Origin: Mycobacterium sp. PO1
GTDB lineage: Bacteria > Actinomycetota > Actinomycetes > Mycobacteriales > Mycobacteriaceae
Length of the DNA stretch: 39,639 bases
Assembly: GCF_017312405.1 (NCBI RefSeq)
Contig: NZ_BLTG01000028.1
Coordinates: 1 to 39,639, forward strand
Reading direction: 5' to 3'
Part shown: in pieces, positions 8,757 to 18,584 of the stretch
Position numbering within the stretch: position 1 is the first letter of the stretch
How the letters are laid out: the number at the start of each line of letters is the position of its first letter
Program-made: the position numbers and the translations under genes
The notes under the pieces: generated by a model
Databases searched by the model: none
Seen by the model: the letters and a program-made list of their open reading frames with translations, nothing else
What the model was told of the DNA's origin: nothing

Positions 8757-9179
8757 TCACCGGTTGAAGAACTCGTGGGCATCCTTGCGGTGCAGCAGGT
8801 ACACCCCACCGGCGAGGAGCACCGAACCGAAGATCGCCGCTGCGGAATAGCCGATCTCGACGGGCATCGCCCGCTGTCCGGTGAACAGGTTCATCGTCGA
8901 GTACACCACCGACGCGAGTGCCCCACCGGTCAGCAGGGTGCGCGCCCAGCGATAACCCTGCCGCAACAGGAACAGAAACGTCGCGACCACGGCGGCCAGC
9001 ACCGCGACGAACACCAGCGATATCGCGATCACCAGTCCGTCCGGGCGCGAGTCGGCGGCCACCAGGTCGATGACGTAGCCGGCCACCATCAGCGGCAGCG
9101 CCACCACCCACAGCCAGAACGCGGTGTCGACGTCGACCGGACGCGCCGGGGGTGCGCTCGGCTCGGTCACGACAGCCAT
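8757..9179 (-). CDS. four-TM membrane protein following hemB
   Basis: A 140-residue protein from ATG 9179 with four hydrophobic helices (about 20-42, 50-70, 82-100 and 107-128) and a charged C-terminus (HRKDAHEFFNR). It starts 13 nt inside the 3' end of hemB, indicating co-transcription and translational coupling. It is related to the next gene downstream through the VDxAFWL N-terminus. Its function is unknown; membership of the haem operon is conserved context only and does not prove a role in tetrapyrrole synthesis. Confidence 0.8.
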   Translation of the reverse strand: MAVVTEPSAPPARPVDVDTAFWLWVVALPLMVAGYVIDLVAADSRPDGLVIAISLVFVAVLAAVVATFLFLLRQGYRWARTLLTGGALASVVYSTMNLFTGQRAMPVEIGYSAAAIFGSVLLAGGVYLLHRKDAHEFFNR

Positions 9180-10147
9180 CGGGCCGCCTCGGCGGCCCAG
9201 TAGGTCAGCACGATGTCCGCGCCGGCGCGGCGGATGCCGGTCAGCGACTCCAGCGCCACGGTGCGCAGGTCGATCCAGCCGTTGGCCGCGGCGGCACTGA
9301 TCATCGCGTACTCGCCGGAAACCTGGTATGCGGCAACGGGAACCGGTGAGATGTCGGCCGCGGCCCGCACGATGTCGAGGTAGGCCATCGCGGGCTTGAC
9401 CATCACCAGGTCGGCCCCCTCCTCGATGTCGAGGTCCACCTCGTGCACCGCTTCGCGCGCGTTGCCCGGTTCCTGCTGATAGGTGCGCCGGTCACCCTCC
9501 AGGCTGGAGGCCACGGCCTCGCGGAACGGCCCGTAGAAACCGGACGCGAACTTCGCCGCGTAGGCCAGGATTGCGGTGTCGGTGAACCCGGCAGCGTCCA
9601 GACCGTCACGGATGGCGGCCACCTGACCGTCCATCATGCCGCTCGGGCTGACTACATGCGCACCCGATTCTGCTTGTGCCACAGCGAGTTCGACGTAGCG
9701 GTCATTCGTCGCGTCATTGTCCACCCGGCCGGACGCGTCGACGACGCCGCAGTGGCCGTGGTCGGTGAACTCGTCGAGGCAGGTGTCGGCCATCAACACG
9801 GTGGCGTCGCCGACATCGGTGCGCAGGTCGCGCAGCGCGACGTTGAGAATTCCATCCGGATCGGTGCCGGCCGAACCCACGGGGTCCTTGTGCTCGTCGC
9901 AGGGCACACCGAACAACATGAGGCCGCCGACTCCGGCCTGCACGGCGTCGACGGCAGCTCGGCGCAGCGAGTCCCGGGTGTGCTGCACCACGCCCGGCAT
10001 GGAGGCGATCGGCCGGGGTTCCGATACTCCGTCGGCGACGAACATCGGCAGCACCAGATGTCGCGGCTCCAGCGAGGTCTGGGCGACCAACCGCCGCATG
10101 GCCGGTGTGGAGCGCAGCCGCCGGGGACGGTGACGTGGGAAGGACAT
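9167..10147 (-). CDS. hemB: delta-aminolevulinic acid dehydratase (porphobilinogen synthase)
   Basis: A 326-residue enzyme that condenses two 5-aminolevulinate molecules to porphobilinogen in cytoplasmic haem and corrin synthesis. The Schiff-base lysines are K199 (in AYAAKFASGFYGPF) and K251 (MVKPAMAYLDI). The metal loop DTCLDEFTDHGHCG keeps Cys123 and Cys133, but the middle cysteine of the classic three-Cys zinc site is Asp125, suggesting altered or magnesium-type metal use. ATG 10147 was chosen because similarity starts at SFPRHRPRRLR. It follows hemD by 17 bp in the hemA-C-D-B order. Confidence 0.97.
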   Translation of the reverse strand: MSFPRHRPRRLRSTPAMRRLVAQTSLEPRHLVLPMFVADGVSEPRPIASMPGVVQHTRDSLRRAAVDAVQAGVGGLMLFGVPCDEHKDPVGSAGTDPDGILNVALRDLRTDVGDATVLMADTCLDEFTDHGHCGVVDASGRVDNDATNDRYVELAVAQAESGAHVVSPSGMMDGQVAAIRDGLDAAGFTDTAILAYAAKFASGFYGPFREAVASSLEGDRRTYQQEPGNAREAVHEVDLDIEEGADLVMVKPAMAYLDIVRAAADISPVPVAAYQVSGEYAMISAAAANGWIDLRTVALESLTGIRRAGADIVLTYWAAEAARWLS

Positions 10148-10164
10148 GGCGCCAGCTCCTACGA

Positions 10165-11856
10165 TCAGCGGCGGCGGCTCTTCTTCCGCGGCGGCGGCAA
10201 CGCCCCCTCGGCCCGCAGCCGCGCGGCGTGCTCGGCGAGCGCCTCCACCAGCGGTCCCACCGCGGCGACCTCCGGCTGCACGTCGACGCGCAACCCGAAT
10301 TCGGCTGCGGTCTCGGCGGTCTTGGGGCCGATGCAAGCCACGATCGTGCGGGCGTGCGGCTTCCCGGCGATCCCGACCAGGTTGCGCACCGTCGAGCTCG
10401 AGGTGAAGCACACCGCGTCGAAGCCGCCGGTCTTGATCATCTCGCGGGTGTGCGCCGGTGGCGGCGCCGCGCGCACGGTTCGGTAGGCGGTGACGTCCTC
10501 GATCTCCCAACCGCGTTCGCGCAGCCCCTCGGCCAGCGTCTCGGTGGCGATGTCGGCGCGTGGCAACAGCACCCGGTTCACCGGGTCGAAAATGTCGTCG
10601 TAGGGCGGGAATTCATCGAGGAGGCCCAGCGAGGACTGCTCGCCGGTGGGCACCAGCTCGGGGTTGATACCGAAGGCGCGCACCCGATCGGCGGTGGCCT
10701 GGCCGACACAGGCGATCTTGACCCCGGAGAACGCCCGCGCGTCCAGTCCGAATTCGTTGAACTTCTCCCACACCGCGCGCACCGCGTTGGTGGAGGTGAA
10801 CACCACCCATTGGAAGCGTCCGTCGACCAAACCCTTGACGGCCCTTTCCATCTGGGCAGGGCTGCGGGGTGGCTCGACCGCGATGGTGGGCACCTCGATG
10901 GGCAGCGCACCGTGGCCGACCAGGCGCTCGCTCATCTCGCCGGCCTGGTCCTTTGTGCGGGGCACCAGCACCGTCCAGCCGTACAGCGAACGGCTCTCCC
11001 ACCAGTTCAGCTTGGCCCGGTTGGTGACGGTGCGGCCGATCGTGACGACCAGCGGCCCGGCCAGCGGGCCGGCGGGCGGGGTGTCGGTCGCCGCGGCAGC
11101 GAGCGTGTTCTTGTCCAGCAGCCCGGCCAGCGTCGTCTCCAGCGAGCGCTGCTGACAGGTGGTGCCGTGGGCGGTGACCACGGTGGGCGTGGTGTCAGCC
11201 AGCCCGTACTCGATCAGGGTGCGCGCGGCCTCGGGCAGATGCGAGGCGGTGGCGTGCAGGATCAACGGCCCTGGAGCAGCAGCGAGCGCCGCCCAGTCCA
11301 CGTCGCCGCGGACGTCGGCCACCGTGTGCGCCGAACCCAGCGGCAGGCCCGCGTAGGTGGGCACCGCTGTGGTGTCGGGCAGGCCCGGCACGATCTCGAA
11401 GACCAGTTGCGTCTTGGCCACCGCGTTGACCTCGGTGATCACCGAGTCCACCGACAGCGGATCGCCGGCGACCAGGCGGACGACGTCGGCGCCTGCCTTG
11501 GCCTCGGCGGCCAGTGTCTTGGCGACCTCGGCGGGGTCGCCGAGGGCGGGTCGCACGTCGGGACCACCCGGGATGACCGCATCGGCGGTCTGCTCGGCGC
11601 CGCTCGGGTCGGTGCCGCCCGACTTGTCACTTTTGGTGGCCGTCTCCGGCAGCGGACCCGACGGCGGCGGCAGTTCGGCGCCGACGAGGCCCAGCACCGC
11701 CTCGGGCACGTCGGGATCGGTGAACACCAGGGCGGCGTGAGCCAGCACGGTGCGGGCACGGGCGGTCAACAGACCCGGGTCCCCGGGTCCGGAGCCGACG
11801 AAAGTGATGCGGCCGGGCTTGCCCTTACGCCCCCGCATGCTCATCTGGCGAGTCAT
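10165..11856 (-). CDS. hemD: bifunctional uroporphyrinogen-III C-methyltransferase/uroporphyrinogen-III synthase
   Basis: A 563-residue fusion. The N-terminal half is a SUMT (CobA-type) domain with the SAM-binding GxGPGDPxLLT motif ([16 protein letters not shown], about 19-34). The C-terminal half (from about 300, [17 protein letters not shown]) is a HemD domain ending in [14 protein letters not shown]. HemD closes and inverts ring D of hydroxymethylbilane to uroporphyrinogen III. The methyltransferase half would divert it to precorrin-2 for cobalamin or sirohaem if active. A low-complexity insert (about 60-90: [20 protein letters not shown]) interrupts the SUMT part and may impair that activity. 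The ATG start overlaps the hemC stop by 4 nt, and a basic RRKKSRRR-like tail ends the protein. Confidence 0.95.
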   Translation of the reverse strand: MTRQMSMRGRKGKPGRITFVGSGPGDPGLLTARARTVLAHAALVFTDPDVPEAVLGLVGAELPPPSGPLPETATKSDKSGGTDPSGAEQTADAVIPGGPDVRPALGDPAEVAKTLAAEAKAGADVVRLVAGDPLSVDSVITEVNAVAKTQLVFEIVPGLPDTTAVPTYAGLPLGSAHTVADVRGDVDWAALAAAPGPLILHATASHLPEAARTLIEYGLADTTPTVVTAHGTTCQQRSLETTLAGLLDKNTLAAAATDTPPAGPLAGPLVVTIGRTVTNRAKLNWWESRSLYGWTVLVPRTKDQAGEMSERLVGHGALPIEVPTIAVEPPRSPAQMERAVKGLVDGRFQWVVFTSTNAVRAVWEKFNEFGLDARAFSGVKIACVGQATADRVRAFGINPELVPTGEQSSLGLLDEFPPYDDIFDPVNRVLLPRADIATETLAEGLRERGWEIEDVTAYRTVRAAPPPAHTREMIKTGGFDAVCFTSSSTVRNLVGIAGKPHARTIVACIGPKTAETAAEFGLRVDVQPEVAAVGPLVEALAEHAARLRAEGALPPPRKKSRRR

Positions 11857-12788
11857 CTGTCTCTCCCGCGTTCGTCCAACAGATCGCGCGCGCCCAACTC
11901 GAACAACTCCGCGGCCACCGAGAGCCCCAGCTCTCGTGCCCGCCCGGGTTCGCCGATTCCGGACGCGCGGATCACATCGGATCCGTCTAGCGTCGCCACG
12001 CAGCCGCGCAGCGACAGCTCTTCGAAGACGTGGCCGTCCTCATCGATCGACTCGACCACCTCGGCAATCGCGCCCACCGGTGCGGAGCAACCCGCCTCCA
12101 GTTCGGCCAGCAAGGTTCGCTCGGCGGTGACCGCTGCGCGGGTGTCGGCGTCGTCTAGTTCCGCCAACAGTTCCGCGAGCTCGGTGTCGCCGGCACGGCA
12201 CTCGACCGCGAGCGCACCTTGGGCCGGCGCCGGCAACATCTGTACCGGCTCCAGCGCCTCGGTGACCGCGTCGAGACGTCCGATGCGAGCCAAACCCGCC
12301 CGGGCCACGACGACGGCGTCGAGATCACCGCTGCTTACCCTGTTCAACCTGGTATCTAGGTTGCCTCGTAGGGGGCGGATTTCCAAACCGAGACCCAGTG
12401 CTTTAAGCTGTGCCGCCCGCCGCGGGGACGAGGTGCCGATCACCGAGCCGGCCGGCAACTCCCCGAGCACCAGTCCGTCCCGGGCCACCAACGCGTCACG
12501 GGCGTCCTCGCGCACCGGGATCGCCGGAATCACGAAACGCGGATCCTGCGCGGTGGGCAAATCTTTGTAGGAGTGCACCGCCATGTCGACGGTGTTGTCG
12601 GCGATGGCCTCGCGCAGCGCCGCGGTGAACACCCCGACGCCGATCTCGGCGATCGGCGCGCTGGAGCGGTCACCGGCGGTGGACACGATCACCAGTTCGG
12701 CGTCGTGCCCGTTGGCCACGAGGGCGTCGCGCACGACGCCGGCCTGGGTGGTGGCCAGCAGGCTGCCTCGGGTGCCTATGCGGATCAC
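11853..12788 (-). CDS. hemC: hydroxymethylbilane synthase (porphobilinogen deaminase)
   Basis: A 311-residue enzyme that links four porphobilinogens into hydroxymethylbilane. It begins [15 protein letters not shown], contains the catalytic-loop region VHSYKDLPT (71-79) and the arginine-rich cofactor contacts [12 protein letters not shown] and RGNLDTRL. The dipyrromethane cofactor is attached to Cys234 in [11 protein letters not shown]. The GTG start at 12788 is supported by GAAGGA 6 nt upstream. An open frame runs further upstream but there it is a shadow of hemA. It is the third gene of the operon, 37 bp after hemA. Confidence 0.96.
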   Translation of the reverse strand: MIRIGTRGSLLATTQAGVVRDALVANGHDAELVIVSTAGDRSSAPIAEIGVGVFTAALREAIADNTVDMAVHSYKDLPTAQDPRFVIPAIPVREDARDALVARDGLVLGELPAGSVIGTSSPRRAAQLKALGLGLEIRPLRGNLDTRLNRVSSGDLDAVVVARAGLARIGRLDAVTEALEPVQMLPAPAQGALAVECRAGDTELAELLAELDDADTRAAVTAERTLLAELEAGCSAPVGAIAEVVESIDEDGHVFEELSLRGCVATLDGSDVIRASGIGEPGRARELGLSVAAELFELGARDLLDERGRDR

Positions 12789-12825
12789 GTGATGTCCTTC
12801 GGCCGGCCCTGCAGGCGCGGCGGGG

Positions 12826-14169
12826 TCAGTCGGTCTTGTCGAGATCGGTTGCCACCAGGGGTAGTTCGCCAGCAGCGACCGCGTCGACGGCCTGCTGGTC
12901 GAGTTCGAACAGTTCGCGCAGCGCCTCGGCGTAGCTGTCGCCGCCGGGCGCACTCGCCAGTTGTTTGACCCGCACCGTGGGCGCGTGCAGCAACTTGTCG
13001 ACGACGCGGCGCACCGTGTTGGCCACCTCGTCGCGATGCGCTGCGTCCAGCCCGGGGAGCCGGTTGTCCAGCCGCAGCATTTCCGCTTCCACGACGTCGG
13101 CGGCGCGCTGGCGCAACGCGGTGACGGTCGGGGTGACCTCGGCCATCCGCTGACCGGCCAGGTAGCTGGCGACCTCGGCAGCGACGATGGCGCGGGCGGC
13201 GTCGGCGTCGGCGGCCGCGGCGCGCGCCGACGGCTCACGCTGGATGCGGTCCATGTCGACGACGACCACGTCGGGCAGCCCGGCCACCGCGGGGTCCACG
13301 TCGCGCGGCATCCCGAGGTCGCAGATCACCAGCTTCTTGGGGGTGTGCACGTGGGCCATCCCGCGGTGCACATCGGCCAGCGAGACGACCGGGCGGACCG
13401 CGCCGGTGCAGCTGACCACGACGTCGGCATCGGACAACAGTGGCGGGAGATGGTCGAACGGGAACGCCTCGGCGTCGGCGCCGTGCTCGCGGATGATCTC
13501 GGCGAGCCGGCCGGCCCGGGGCAACGTGCGGTTCACCACATGGATGCGGGCCACGCCCGCGCGGATCAGCTGGTGAGCGGCCAGCGCCCCCATCGAACCG
13601 GCACCCACCACCACGGCGCTGCGGCCGGCCAGCGATCCCAGCCGCTCTTCGGCGATGCCCAGGGCGACCGACACCACCGACGCCCCGGCCGAGTCGATGC
13701 CGGTCTCCGAATGCACCCGCTTGCCCACGGACAGGGCGCGCTGAGACAGTTCGTGCAGTGTGCGCCCGACGGTGTGGTTGGCCTCGGCGGCCGCATAGGA
13801 GCGGCGCACCTGGCCCAGGACCTGCTGCTCACCGATGACGGCCGAGTCCAGCCCGCTGGCGACGGCGAACAGATGCTCGACGGCGGCTTCGGCGTACCGG
13901 ACGTAGGCGTACTTGGTGAGATCCTGCAGGGACATCCCGGAGATGTCGGACAGCACGTTGCCGATCACCGAGAGCCCACCGTGGAACGCCTCGACCACGG
14001 CATACACCTCGACCCGGTTGCAGGTCGACAGCACCATCGCCTCGGTGACCAGTGACGACTGCAGCACCCGATCGATGATCTTGGCCTGGTCGGATTCATC
14101 GGTGCTCAGCCGTTCCAGCACCGACACCGGCGCGCTGCGGTGCGAGACGCCGAAAAGCAACACGCTCAT
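12826..14169 (-). CDS. hemA: glutamyl-tRNA reductase
   Basis: A 447-residue enzyme that reduces Glu-tRNA(Glu) with NADPH to glutamate-1-semialdehyde, the committed step of the C5 haem pathway. It has the N-terminal [16 protein letters not shown] block, the nucleophile Cys50 in [12 protein letters not shown], a Rossmann NADPH-binding region ([16 protein letters not shown], about 192-207) and a C-terminal helical dimerisation domain. The ATG at 14169 lies after a GTGAGG Shine-Dalgarno-like sequence. It is preceded by the thioredoxin-fold gene and an 86-bp gap, and followed by hemC. Confidence 0.97.
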   Translation of the reverse strand: MSVLLFGVSHRSAPVSVLERLSTDESDQAKIIDRVLQSSLVTEAMVLSTCNRVEVYAVVEAFHGGLSVIGNVLSDISGMSLQDLTKYAYVRYAEAAVEHLFAVASGLDSAVIGEQQVLGQVRRSYAAAEANHTVGRTLHELSQRALSVGKRVHSETGIDSAGASVVSVALGIAEERLGSLAGRSAVVVGAGSMGALAAHQLIRAGVARIHVVNRTLPRAGRLAEIIREHGADAEAFPFDHLPPLLSDADVVVSCTGAVRPVVSLADVHRGMAHVHTPKKLVICDLGMPRDVDPAVAGLPDVVVVDMDRIQREPSARAAAADADAARAIVAAEVASYLAGQRMAEVTPTVTALRQRAADVVEAEMLRLDNRLPGLDAAHRDEVANTVRRVVDKLLHAPTVRVKQLASAPGGDSYAEALRELFELDQQAVDAVAAGELPLVATDLDKTD

Positions 14170-14255
14170 GGCCTCACCACCACGCTAAGCACGTGTCCAA
14201 AGGTAGTCGTTAACCAGCTGGGCTACCAAATTTGCTCGGTCGTTCTCCTGGGTCC

Positions 14256-14510
14256 TCACCGGGCGAGGTCGGCCCGCAGTCGCTGCTCGTCGACCTCCCA
14301 GTAGCTGTGCTCGACACCGTCGAGCAGCACCACCGGCAGACGGTCGCCGTATTCGGCGCGCAGCGCCGCATCGCCGGCCGCCGCGGCGGCGTCGACGTCG
14401 ATCGATGTCCAGGAGAACCCCAGTTCGGCGGCCAGCTCGTCGAGCCGGCCGGCCGCGGTGGCGCACATCGGGCACCCTTCCCGGGTCAGCAACCGCACCT
14501 GTCGATCCAC
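14256..14510 (-). CDS. glutaredoxin-like (DUF836) thioredoxin-fold protein
   Basis: An 84-residue single-domain protein with an N-terminal CPMC redox motif (Cys13, Cys16) in [14 protein letters not shown] and the cis-proline block [17 protein letters not shown]. It fits the glutaredoxin-like DUF836 family and is the probable counterpart of Rv0508. In a mycothiol-using organism it could reduce protein disulphides, but no substrate is known. GTG 14510 was chosen because similarity starts immediately after it; the upstream frame is a shadow of the divergent phosphatase gene. It is the first cistron of the hem operon, divergent by 39 bp from the HAD gene. Confidence 0.85.
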   Translation of the reverse strand: MDRQVRLLTREGCPMCATAAGRLDELAAELGFSWTSIDVDAAAAAGDAALRAEYGDRLPVVLLDGVEHSYWEVDEQRLRADLAR

Positions 14511-14536
14511 CTCGCCAGTATCGCCGCCAGGTGTCC

Positions 14537-14542
14537 TAATGT
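14537..14542 (+). promoter_or_regulatory. -10 element TAATGT for a leaderless HAD mRNA
   Basis: TAATGT fits the mycobacterial TANNNT -10 consensus and ends 7 nt before the GTG at 14550. That places the transcription start at or next to the start codon. No Shine-Dalgarno sequence is present. Confidence 0.5.
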
Positions 14543-14549
14543 TGTAGCC

Positions 14550-15440
14550 GTGTCCGATACCGGTGGACCTGAGATCGCGTTCGACGCGCAGCGGCTCGCC
14601 GGCGAGGCCAGCGCGGACGTCGCCGCCGACACACACAGCTTCCCGATCGAATCCCCCGCGCCGCCGCCGCCGGATCTGACCGCCGCAGCGTTCTTCGACG
14701 TCGACAACACGCTGGTGCACGGCTCATCGCTGGTGCACTTCGCCCGCGGGCTGGCCGCCCGCGAGTACTTCACCTACAAGGACCTCGCCCGCTTCGCGCT
14801 CGCGCAGGCCAAGTTCCAGTTGACCGGCCGGGAGAGCAGCGAGGACGTCGCCGCGGGCCGGCGCAAGGCGCTGTCGTTCATCGAGGGCCGCTCGACCGCC
14901 GAGCTGGTCGAGCTCGGCGAGGAGATCTACGACGAGATCATCGCCGACAAGATCTGGCCCGGCACCCGCGAGCTGGCGCAGATGCACCTCGACGCCGGCC
15001 AGCAGGTGTGGTTGGTCACGGCCACCCCGTTCGAGCTCGCCGACACGATCGCGCGCCGACTGGGTCTGACCGGTGCGCTGGGCACGGTCGCCGAGTCGGT
15101 GGACGGGGTGTTCACCGGACGGCTGGTGGGCGACATCCTGCACGGCACCGGCAAGGCGCACGCGGTGCGTTCGCTGGCGATCCGGGAAGGGCTGAACCTG
15201 CGCCGCTGCACCGCGTACTCGGACAGCTTCAACGACGTGCCGATGCTGTCGCTGGTCGGCACCGCGGTGGCGATCAACCCCGACGCCGACCTGCGCGACA
15301 TCGCCCGCCAGCGCGGCTGGGAGATCCGCGACTTCCGGACCGCACGCAAGGCGGCCCGCATCGGCGTGCCCTCGGCACTCGCCCTGGGCGCCGCGGGCGG
15401 CGCTCTCGCGGCCGTGGTGTCGCGCAGGCAGGAACGTTGA
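14550..15440 (+). CDS. HAD-IB family hydrolase (SerB1-like phosphatase)
   Basis: A 296-residue haloacid dehalogenase-type phosphatase. It has motif I DVDNT (50-54), a helical cap, a motif II region in [13 protein letters not shown], and motif III/IV in [12 protein letters not shown]. It ends with a hydrophobic Ala/Gly helix ([20 protein letters not shown]) followed by a basic tail, which may contact the membrane. It is related to the mycobacterial gene annotated serB1 (Rv0505c). Family members dephosphorylate phosphoserine or lysophospholipid-type substrates, so the substrate is not settled. The GTG start at 14550 follows the -10 hexamer TAATGT by 7 nt, suggesting a leaderless transcript. Confidence 0.88.
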   Translation: MSDTGGPEIAFDAQRLAGEASADVAADTHSFPIESPAPPPPDLTAAAFFDVDNTLVHGSSLVHFARGLAAREYFTYKDLARFALAQAKFQLTGRESSEDVAAGRRKALSFIEGRSTAELVELGEEIYDEIIADKIWPGTRELAQMHLDAGQQVWLVTATPFELADTIARRLGLTGALGTVAESVDGVFTGRLVGDILHGTGKAHAVRSLAIREGLNLRRCTAYSDSFNDVPMLSLVGTAVAINPDADLRDIARQRGWEIRDFRTARKAARIGVPSALALGAAGGALAAVVSRRQER

Positions 15441-15570
15441 CCGGGGTCGGCCGGACCCGCGCTGATAGGCTCGCGCCACCTCGAGACGCGGCTATGTCAG
15501 AGACGCGGGTCCTTCAAGGACGCGGCCGGCAACACGACGCGCCACTTCGACACGACGGGACGACGCCGAA

Positions 15571-16101
15571 TTGAGCATCGCTGAGAACATCATCGGGACC
15601 CACTACCGGTACCCCGACTACTTCGAGGTCGACCGCGAGAAGATCCGCGAGTTCGCCCGCGCGGTCAAGGACGACCATCCGGCGCACTTCACCGAGGACG
15701 CGGCCCGCGAGTGCGGCCACGATGCGCTGATCGCCTCGCTGACGTTCATGGCGGTGGCCGGCCGCCGGGTCCAGCAGGAGATCTTCAACCAGTTCGACCT
15801 GCCCATCAACATGCAGCGGGTGCTGCACCGGGATCAGAAGCTGGTCTTTCACCGGCCCATCCTGGCCGGGGACAAGCTGTGGTTCGACTCCTACCTCGAC
15901 TCGGTGACCGAGTCACATGGTGCGGTGCTGACCGAGATCCGCGGCGAGGTCACCGACGACAACGGCGAGCCGGTGATCACCAGCATCGTCACCGTCATGG
16001 GTGAGGCCGAGTCCGACACCGAGGCCGACGAGCTGACCGCGAAGATCGCGGCCGGGCGGGACACCGCCGCGCTGTCGAAATTCGTTGCTGGGCAAAAGTA
16101 G
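15571..16101 (+). CDS. UPF0336 / FAS1-like dehydratase-domain protein (HadA/HadC-like)
   Basis: A 176-residue hot-dog-fold protein with MaoC-like N-terminal dehydratase signature: [35 protein letters not shown] and [20 protein letters not shown]. It resembles the HadA and HadC subunits of the mycolic-acid (3R)-hydroxyacyl-ACP dehydratases and is the probable counterpart of Rv0504c (UPF0336). HadA/HadC themselves lack the catalytic Asp-His of HadB, so catalysis by this protein alone is doubtful. The start is TTG 15571, the first start codon before conserved sequence; an upstream ATG at 15494 is out of frame. It is convergent with the acyltransferase, 6 bp apart. Confidence 0.85.
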   Translation: MSIAENIIGTHYRYPDYFEVDREKIREFARAVKDDHPAHFTEDAARECGHDALIASLTFMAVAGRRVQQEIFNQFDLPINMQRVLHRDQKLVFHRPILAGDKLWFDSYLDSVTESHGAVLTEIRGEVTDDNGEPVITSIVTVMGEAESDTEADELTAKIAAGRDTAALSKFVAGQK

Positions 16102-16107
16102 CCAGCG

Positions 16108-17178
16108 TCAGCCGAAGAACATGTTGCGGCGGTTGGCCAGCAGCTGGTACAGCGTCTGCTGGATGGTCTCGCGCACCTGGTCGGTCAGCTCGAAGGTGAC
16201 CATCGGGTCCTCGGCGGCGGACTCGTCGTAGTCGGCGGTGTCGATGGGCTCGCCGAATTGGATGTGCCACTTCGACGGCAGCGGCACCACGCCCAGCGGG
16301 CCGGCCAGCGGGAACAACGGGGTCACCGGGAAGTAGGGCAGTCCCAGCAGCCGCGCCAGCAACTTGACGTCGGCGACCATCGGGTAGATCTCCTCGGAGC
16401 CGACGATCGAACACGGCACGATCGGCGCCCGGCTGCGCAGCGCCGCCGAGACGAAGCCGCCCCGCCCGAATCGCTGCAGCTTGTAGCGGTCCTTGAAGTG
16501 CTTGCCGAGCCCCTTGTAGCCCTCGGGGAACACTGCGGTGAGCTCGCCGGCGGCCAGGAGCCGGTGCGCGTCGTCGGTGCAGGCCATCGTGTGTCCGGCC
16601 TTGCGGGCGGCCTGGCCCACCATCGGCATGTCGAAGACCATGTCGGCGGCCAGCAGTCGCAGATCGCGGTGGGCGGGGTGCTTGTCCCGCACCGCGACCT
16701 GCGTCATCAGACCGTCGAACGGCAGCACACCCGCGTGGTTGGCGACGACCAGCGCCGCACCGGTCTCCGGCAGGTTCTCGACGCCGCTGACCTCGACCCG
16801 GAACCAGTTGTTGAAGAAGACTCTCAGCAAAGGAAGAAAGATTGCGTCGTTGAGGTGCGGATCGAAGCCGAACTCGTCGACGGTGTAGTCACCCATCATC
16901 CGCTTGCGGAGGAAGTCGGCGGCCGCAGCGATGCGCTTGGCCAGCTCGGTGGGTGTGGCGTCACCCTCGGGTGTGCCCGGGTATCCGGGCCGGTGCTGGT
17001 CGATCTCGCGGACCACCGCGGCGATCTCTTCGGCCGACGCGCGTCCGGTCGGGTCGGTCAACAGCGACGGGTGACGCCGCGCGGCGTCAGCGCGCTGCGC
17101 CGCGGCACGACGCTGCGCCGCACCTCGACCCGAATTCGAGTGCAGCGGAATAACTTTCGCCTTCGGCTCACCCGCCAC
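16108..17178 (-). CDS. lysophospholipid/1-acylglycerol-3-phosphate acyltransferase family protein
   Basis: A 356-residue PlsC-superfamily acyltransferase. After a basic, Ala/Arg-rich N-terminus (residues 1-45) it shows ALVVANHAGVLPFD, with the catalytic histidine at 148 and Asp at 155, a wider spacing than the textbook HX4D. AVFPEGYKG (about 215-223) follows as the phosphate/acceptor block, and then PIVPCSIVGSEEIYP. Likely role: acyl transfer to a glycerolipid at the inner membrane face. It is equivalent by context to Rv0502. GTG 17178 is preceded by GGGAGAGGG. It sits downstream of the epimerase in the same direction (50-bp gap), as in M. tuberculosis. Confidence 0.88.
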   Translation of the reverse strand: MAGEPKAKVIPLHSNSGRGAAQRRAAAQRADAARRHPSLLTDPTGRASAEEIAAVVREIDQHRPGYPGTPEGDATPTELAKRIAAAADFLRKRMMGDYTVDEFGFDPHLNDAIFLPLLRVFFNNWFRVEVSGVENLPETGAALVVANHAGVLPFDGLMTQVAVRDKHPAHRDLRLLAADMVFDMPMVGQAARKAGHTMACTDDAHRLLAAGELTAVFPEGYKGLGKHFKDRYKLQRFGRGGFVSAALRSRAPIVPCSIVGSEEIYPMVADVKLLARLLGLPYFPVTPLFPLAGPLGVVPLPSKWHIQFGEPIDTADYDESAAEDPMVTFELTDQVRETIQQTLYQLLANRRNMFFG

Positions 17179-17228
17179 CGTCGTTACCCTCTCCCAGAGT
17201 CCCCCCGGACCCGCTTTGGCCTAAGAGT

Positions 17229-18338
17229 CTAGCGTCCCCAGCGCTGCGCCGCCGCCACGGCGCGTTCCTCCACCGAGCGCACCCAGAGCGGGTCGACGAT
17301 GGGTTTGAGCCCCCGGCCCCGCACATAGTCGTCGAACGCCTCCACCGTCGTCCACTTGGTGGTGTAGCCCAACTCGGTGCGCATGCGGCTGGTGTCCATC
17401 ACCCGGCCGTAGCTGAGGTAGTCGAGCTGCTCGCGGTCCAGTTCGGTGTTGCGGGTGGCGCGCCACAGCGAATCGACGGCGACCAGCGCCGACCTCGGCA
17501 CGGGCAGCGCCAGGCGCCCAGCCCGGCGGATCGCCTGGCTCATCATGATGATGCCGGACGCGCCGACGTTGAAGGTGCCGGCCCTGCCTGCCATCGTCGC
17601 CCGCTCCAGCGCGCCCAGCGCGTCCTGTTCGTGCAGCAGCTGAATCCGGGCGTCGTGACCGATGACGGTCGGCACCACGGGACCGGCCAGGTAGCGCGAC
17701 AGCGCCGTGTCCATCGCCGGACCGATCATGTTGGCCAGCCGCAGGATGGTCACCGCGATGTCGGATCGGCGCCGGCCCAGCCCCCGCGCGTAGCCCTCGA
17801 TGTCGATGCTGTCGCGGGCGAAGCCCTCGCCGGGCGGCCTGCGCCGGCTGCTGCTCTCGGCGAACAGCACCGGATCGCGGGCGCTGGACCCGTACACCTC
17901 CGAGGTGGACTTCAGGATCACCCGGCGCACCGACGGCGCCTTCTGGCAGGCCGCGAACAGCTGGATGGCGCCCATCACGTTCAGTTCCTTGAGCGTGGCA
18001 CGCCCTCCCGAGCGGGGGGCGTACGACGCGGCGGCGGCGTGCACCACGGTGTCGACGTCGCCGTTGCGGATGACCTTGGCGATGAACGGATTGCGAATGT
18101 CGGCCCGGACGAACTCGGCTCGCCCCATGCGGCGCAGTAGATCCTTGCTCGGCGCGATCGCATCGACCGCGATCACATGATTGATCAGCGGATTCTGCGC
18201 CAGCCGCGCGGTGAGATAGCCGCCCAGGAATCGGCACGCGCCGGTGACCAGAACGACCTTCGGATAGTCGACCGGGTCACGGGCGTCCGGAGTGTCCGCG
18301 TCGGCGGACCGGCCTCCGGGACGGCCGTCGGAATCCAT
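17229..18338 (-). CDS. galE2: atypical NAD-dependent epimerase/dehydratase (GalE2-like)
   Basis: A 369-residue extended SDR-fold protein with a Rossmann start at VVLVTGACRFLGGYL (29-43), VVHAAAASYAPRSGG and STSEVYGSSARDPVLF. It is the positional and sequence counterpart of Rv0501, called galE2 by convention. Two features are unusual. The dinucleotide motif reads TGACRFLG rather than TGxxGxxG, so the middle glycine is missing. No YxxxK pair follows the STSE block: the sequence there is IEGYARGLGRRR. Epimerase activity is therefore uncertain and a binding or structural role is possible. It is transcribed with bS22 upstream and the acyltransferase downstream. Confidence 0.85.
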   Translation of the reverse strand: MDSDGRPGGRSADADTPDARDPVDYPKVVLVTGACRFLGGYLTARLAQNPLINHVIAVDAIAPSKDLLRRMGRAEFVRADIRNPFIAKVIRNGDVDTVVHAAAASYAPRSGGRATLKELNVMGAIQLFAACQKAPSVRRVILKSTSEVYGSSARDPVLFAESSSRRRPPGEGFARDSIDIEGYARGLGRRRSDIAVTILRLANMIGPAMDTALSRYLAGPVVPTVIGHDARIQLLHEQDALGALERATMAGRAGTFNVGASGIIMMSQAIRRAGRLALPVPRSALVAVDSLWRATRNTELDREQLDYLSYGRVMDTSRMRTELGYTTKWTTVEAFDDYVRGRGLKPIVDPLWVRSVEERAVAAAQRWGR

Positions 18339-18367
18339 TCGGTCAGCCTAACGGCCGGGCGAACGGA

Positions 18368-18469
18368 CTACTTGCCCAGTTTTCTGCGCTGCACCCGCGT
18401 GCGACGAAGCAGCTTGCGGTGCTTCTTCTTCGACATGCGCTTGCGCCGCTTCTTGATGACAGAACCCAT
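18368..18469 (-). CDS. 30S ribosomal protein bS22 (AURKAIP1/COX24 domain)
   Basis: A 33-residue, extremely basic peptide from ATG 18469 to TAG 18368. It begins [19 protein letters not shown], continues [14 protein letters not shown] and ends there. This matches the tiny ribosomal protein first named Rv0500B and now known as bS22, which sits at the decoding region of mycobacterial 30S subunits. A GGAG ribosome-binding site lies just upstream. It lies between the HTH gene and the galE2-like gene, exactly as in M. tuberculosis. It is easily missed by gene callers because of its size. Confidence 0.93.
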
Positions 18470-18539
18470 GAACTCCGCTACCTAAGTTGGTTGAAAACGT
18501 CTCGAACACCGTGCGAACCGGTGCCGGCCTCGACAGGCC

Positions 18540-18545
18540 ACATTA
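18540..18545 (-). promoter_or_regulatory. -10 candidate (TAATGT) upstream of bS22
   Basis: On the minus strand TAATGT fits the TANNNT consensus, about 70 nt upstream of the bS22 ATG. It is followed by a small hairpin (GGCCT-GTCG-AGGCC) in the 5' leader. A separate promoter would explain high expression of a ribosomal protein inside this gene row. No clear -35 was found. Confidence 0.35.
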
Positions 18546-18584
18546 CCTAACGACCATCGTCACGCCGAAATCCACCGTCAGCCG

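Noticed and set aside
10105..12570. Very long open frame (821 codons) on the plus strand opposite hemD and hemC
   Set aside because: It is antisense to two fully conserved haem genes. The translation is Gly/Arg/His-rich without domains, as expected for a GC-rich shadow frame.
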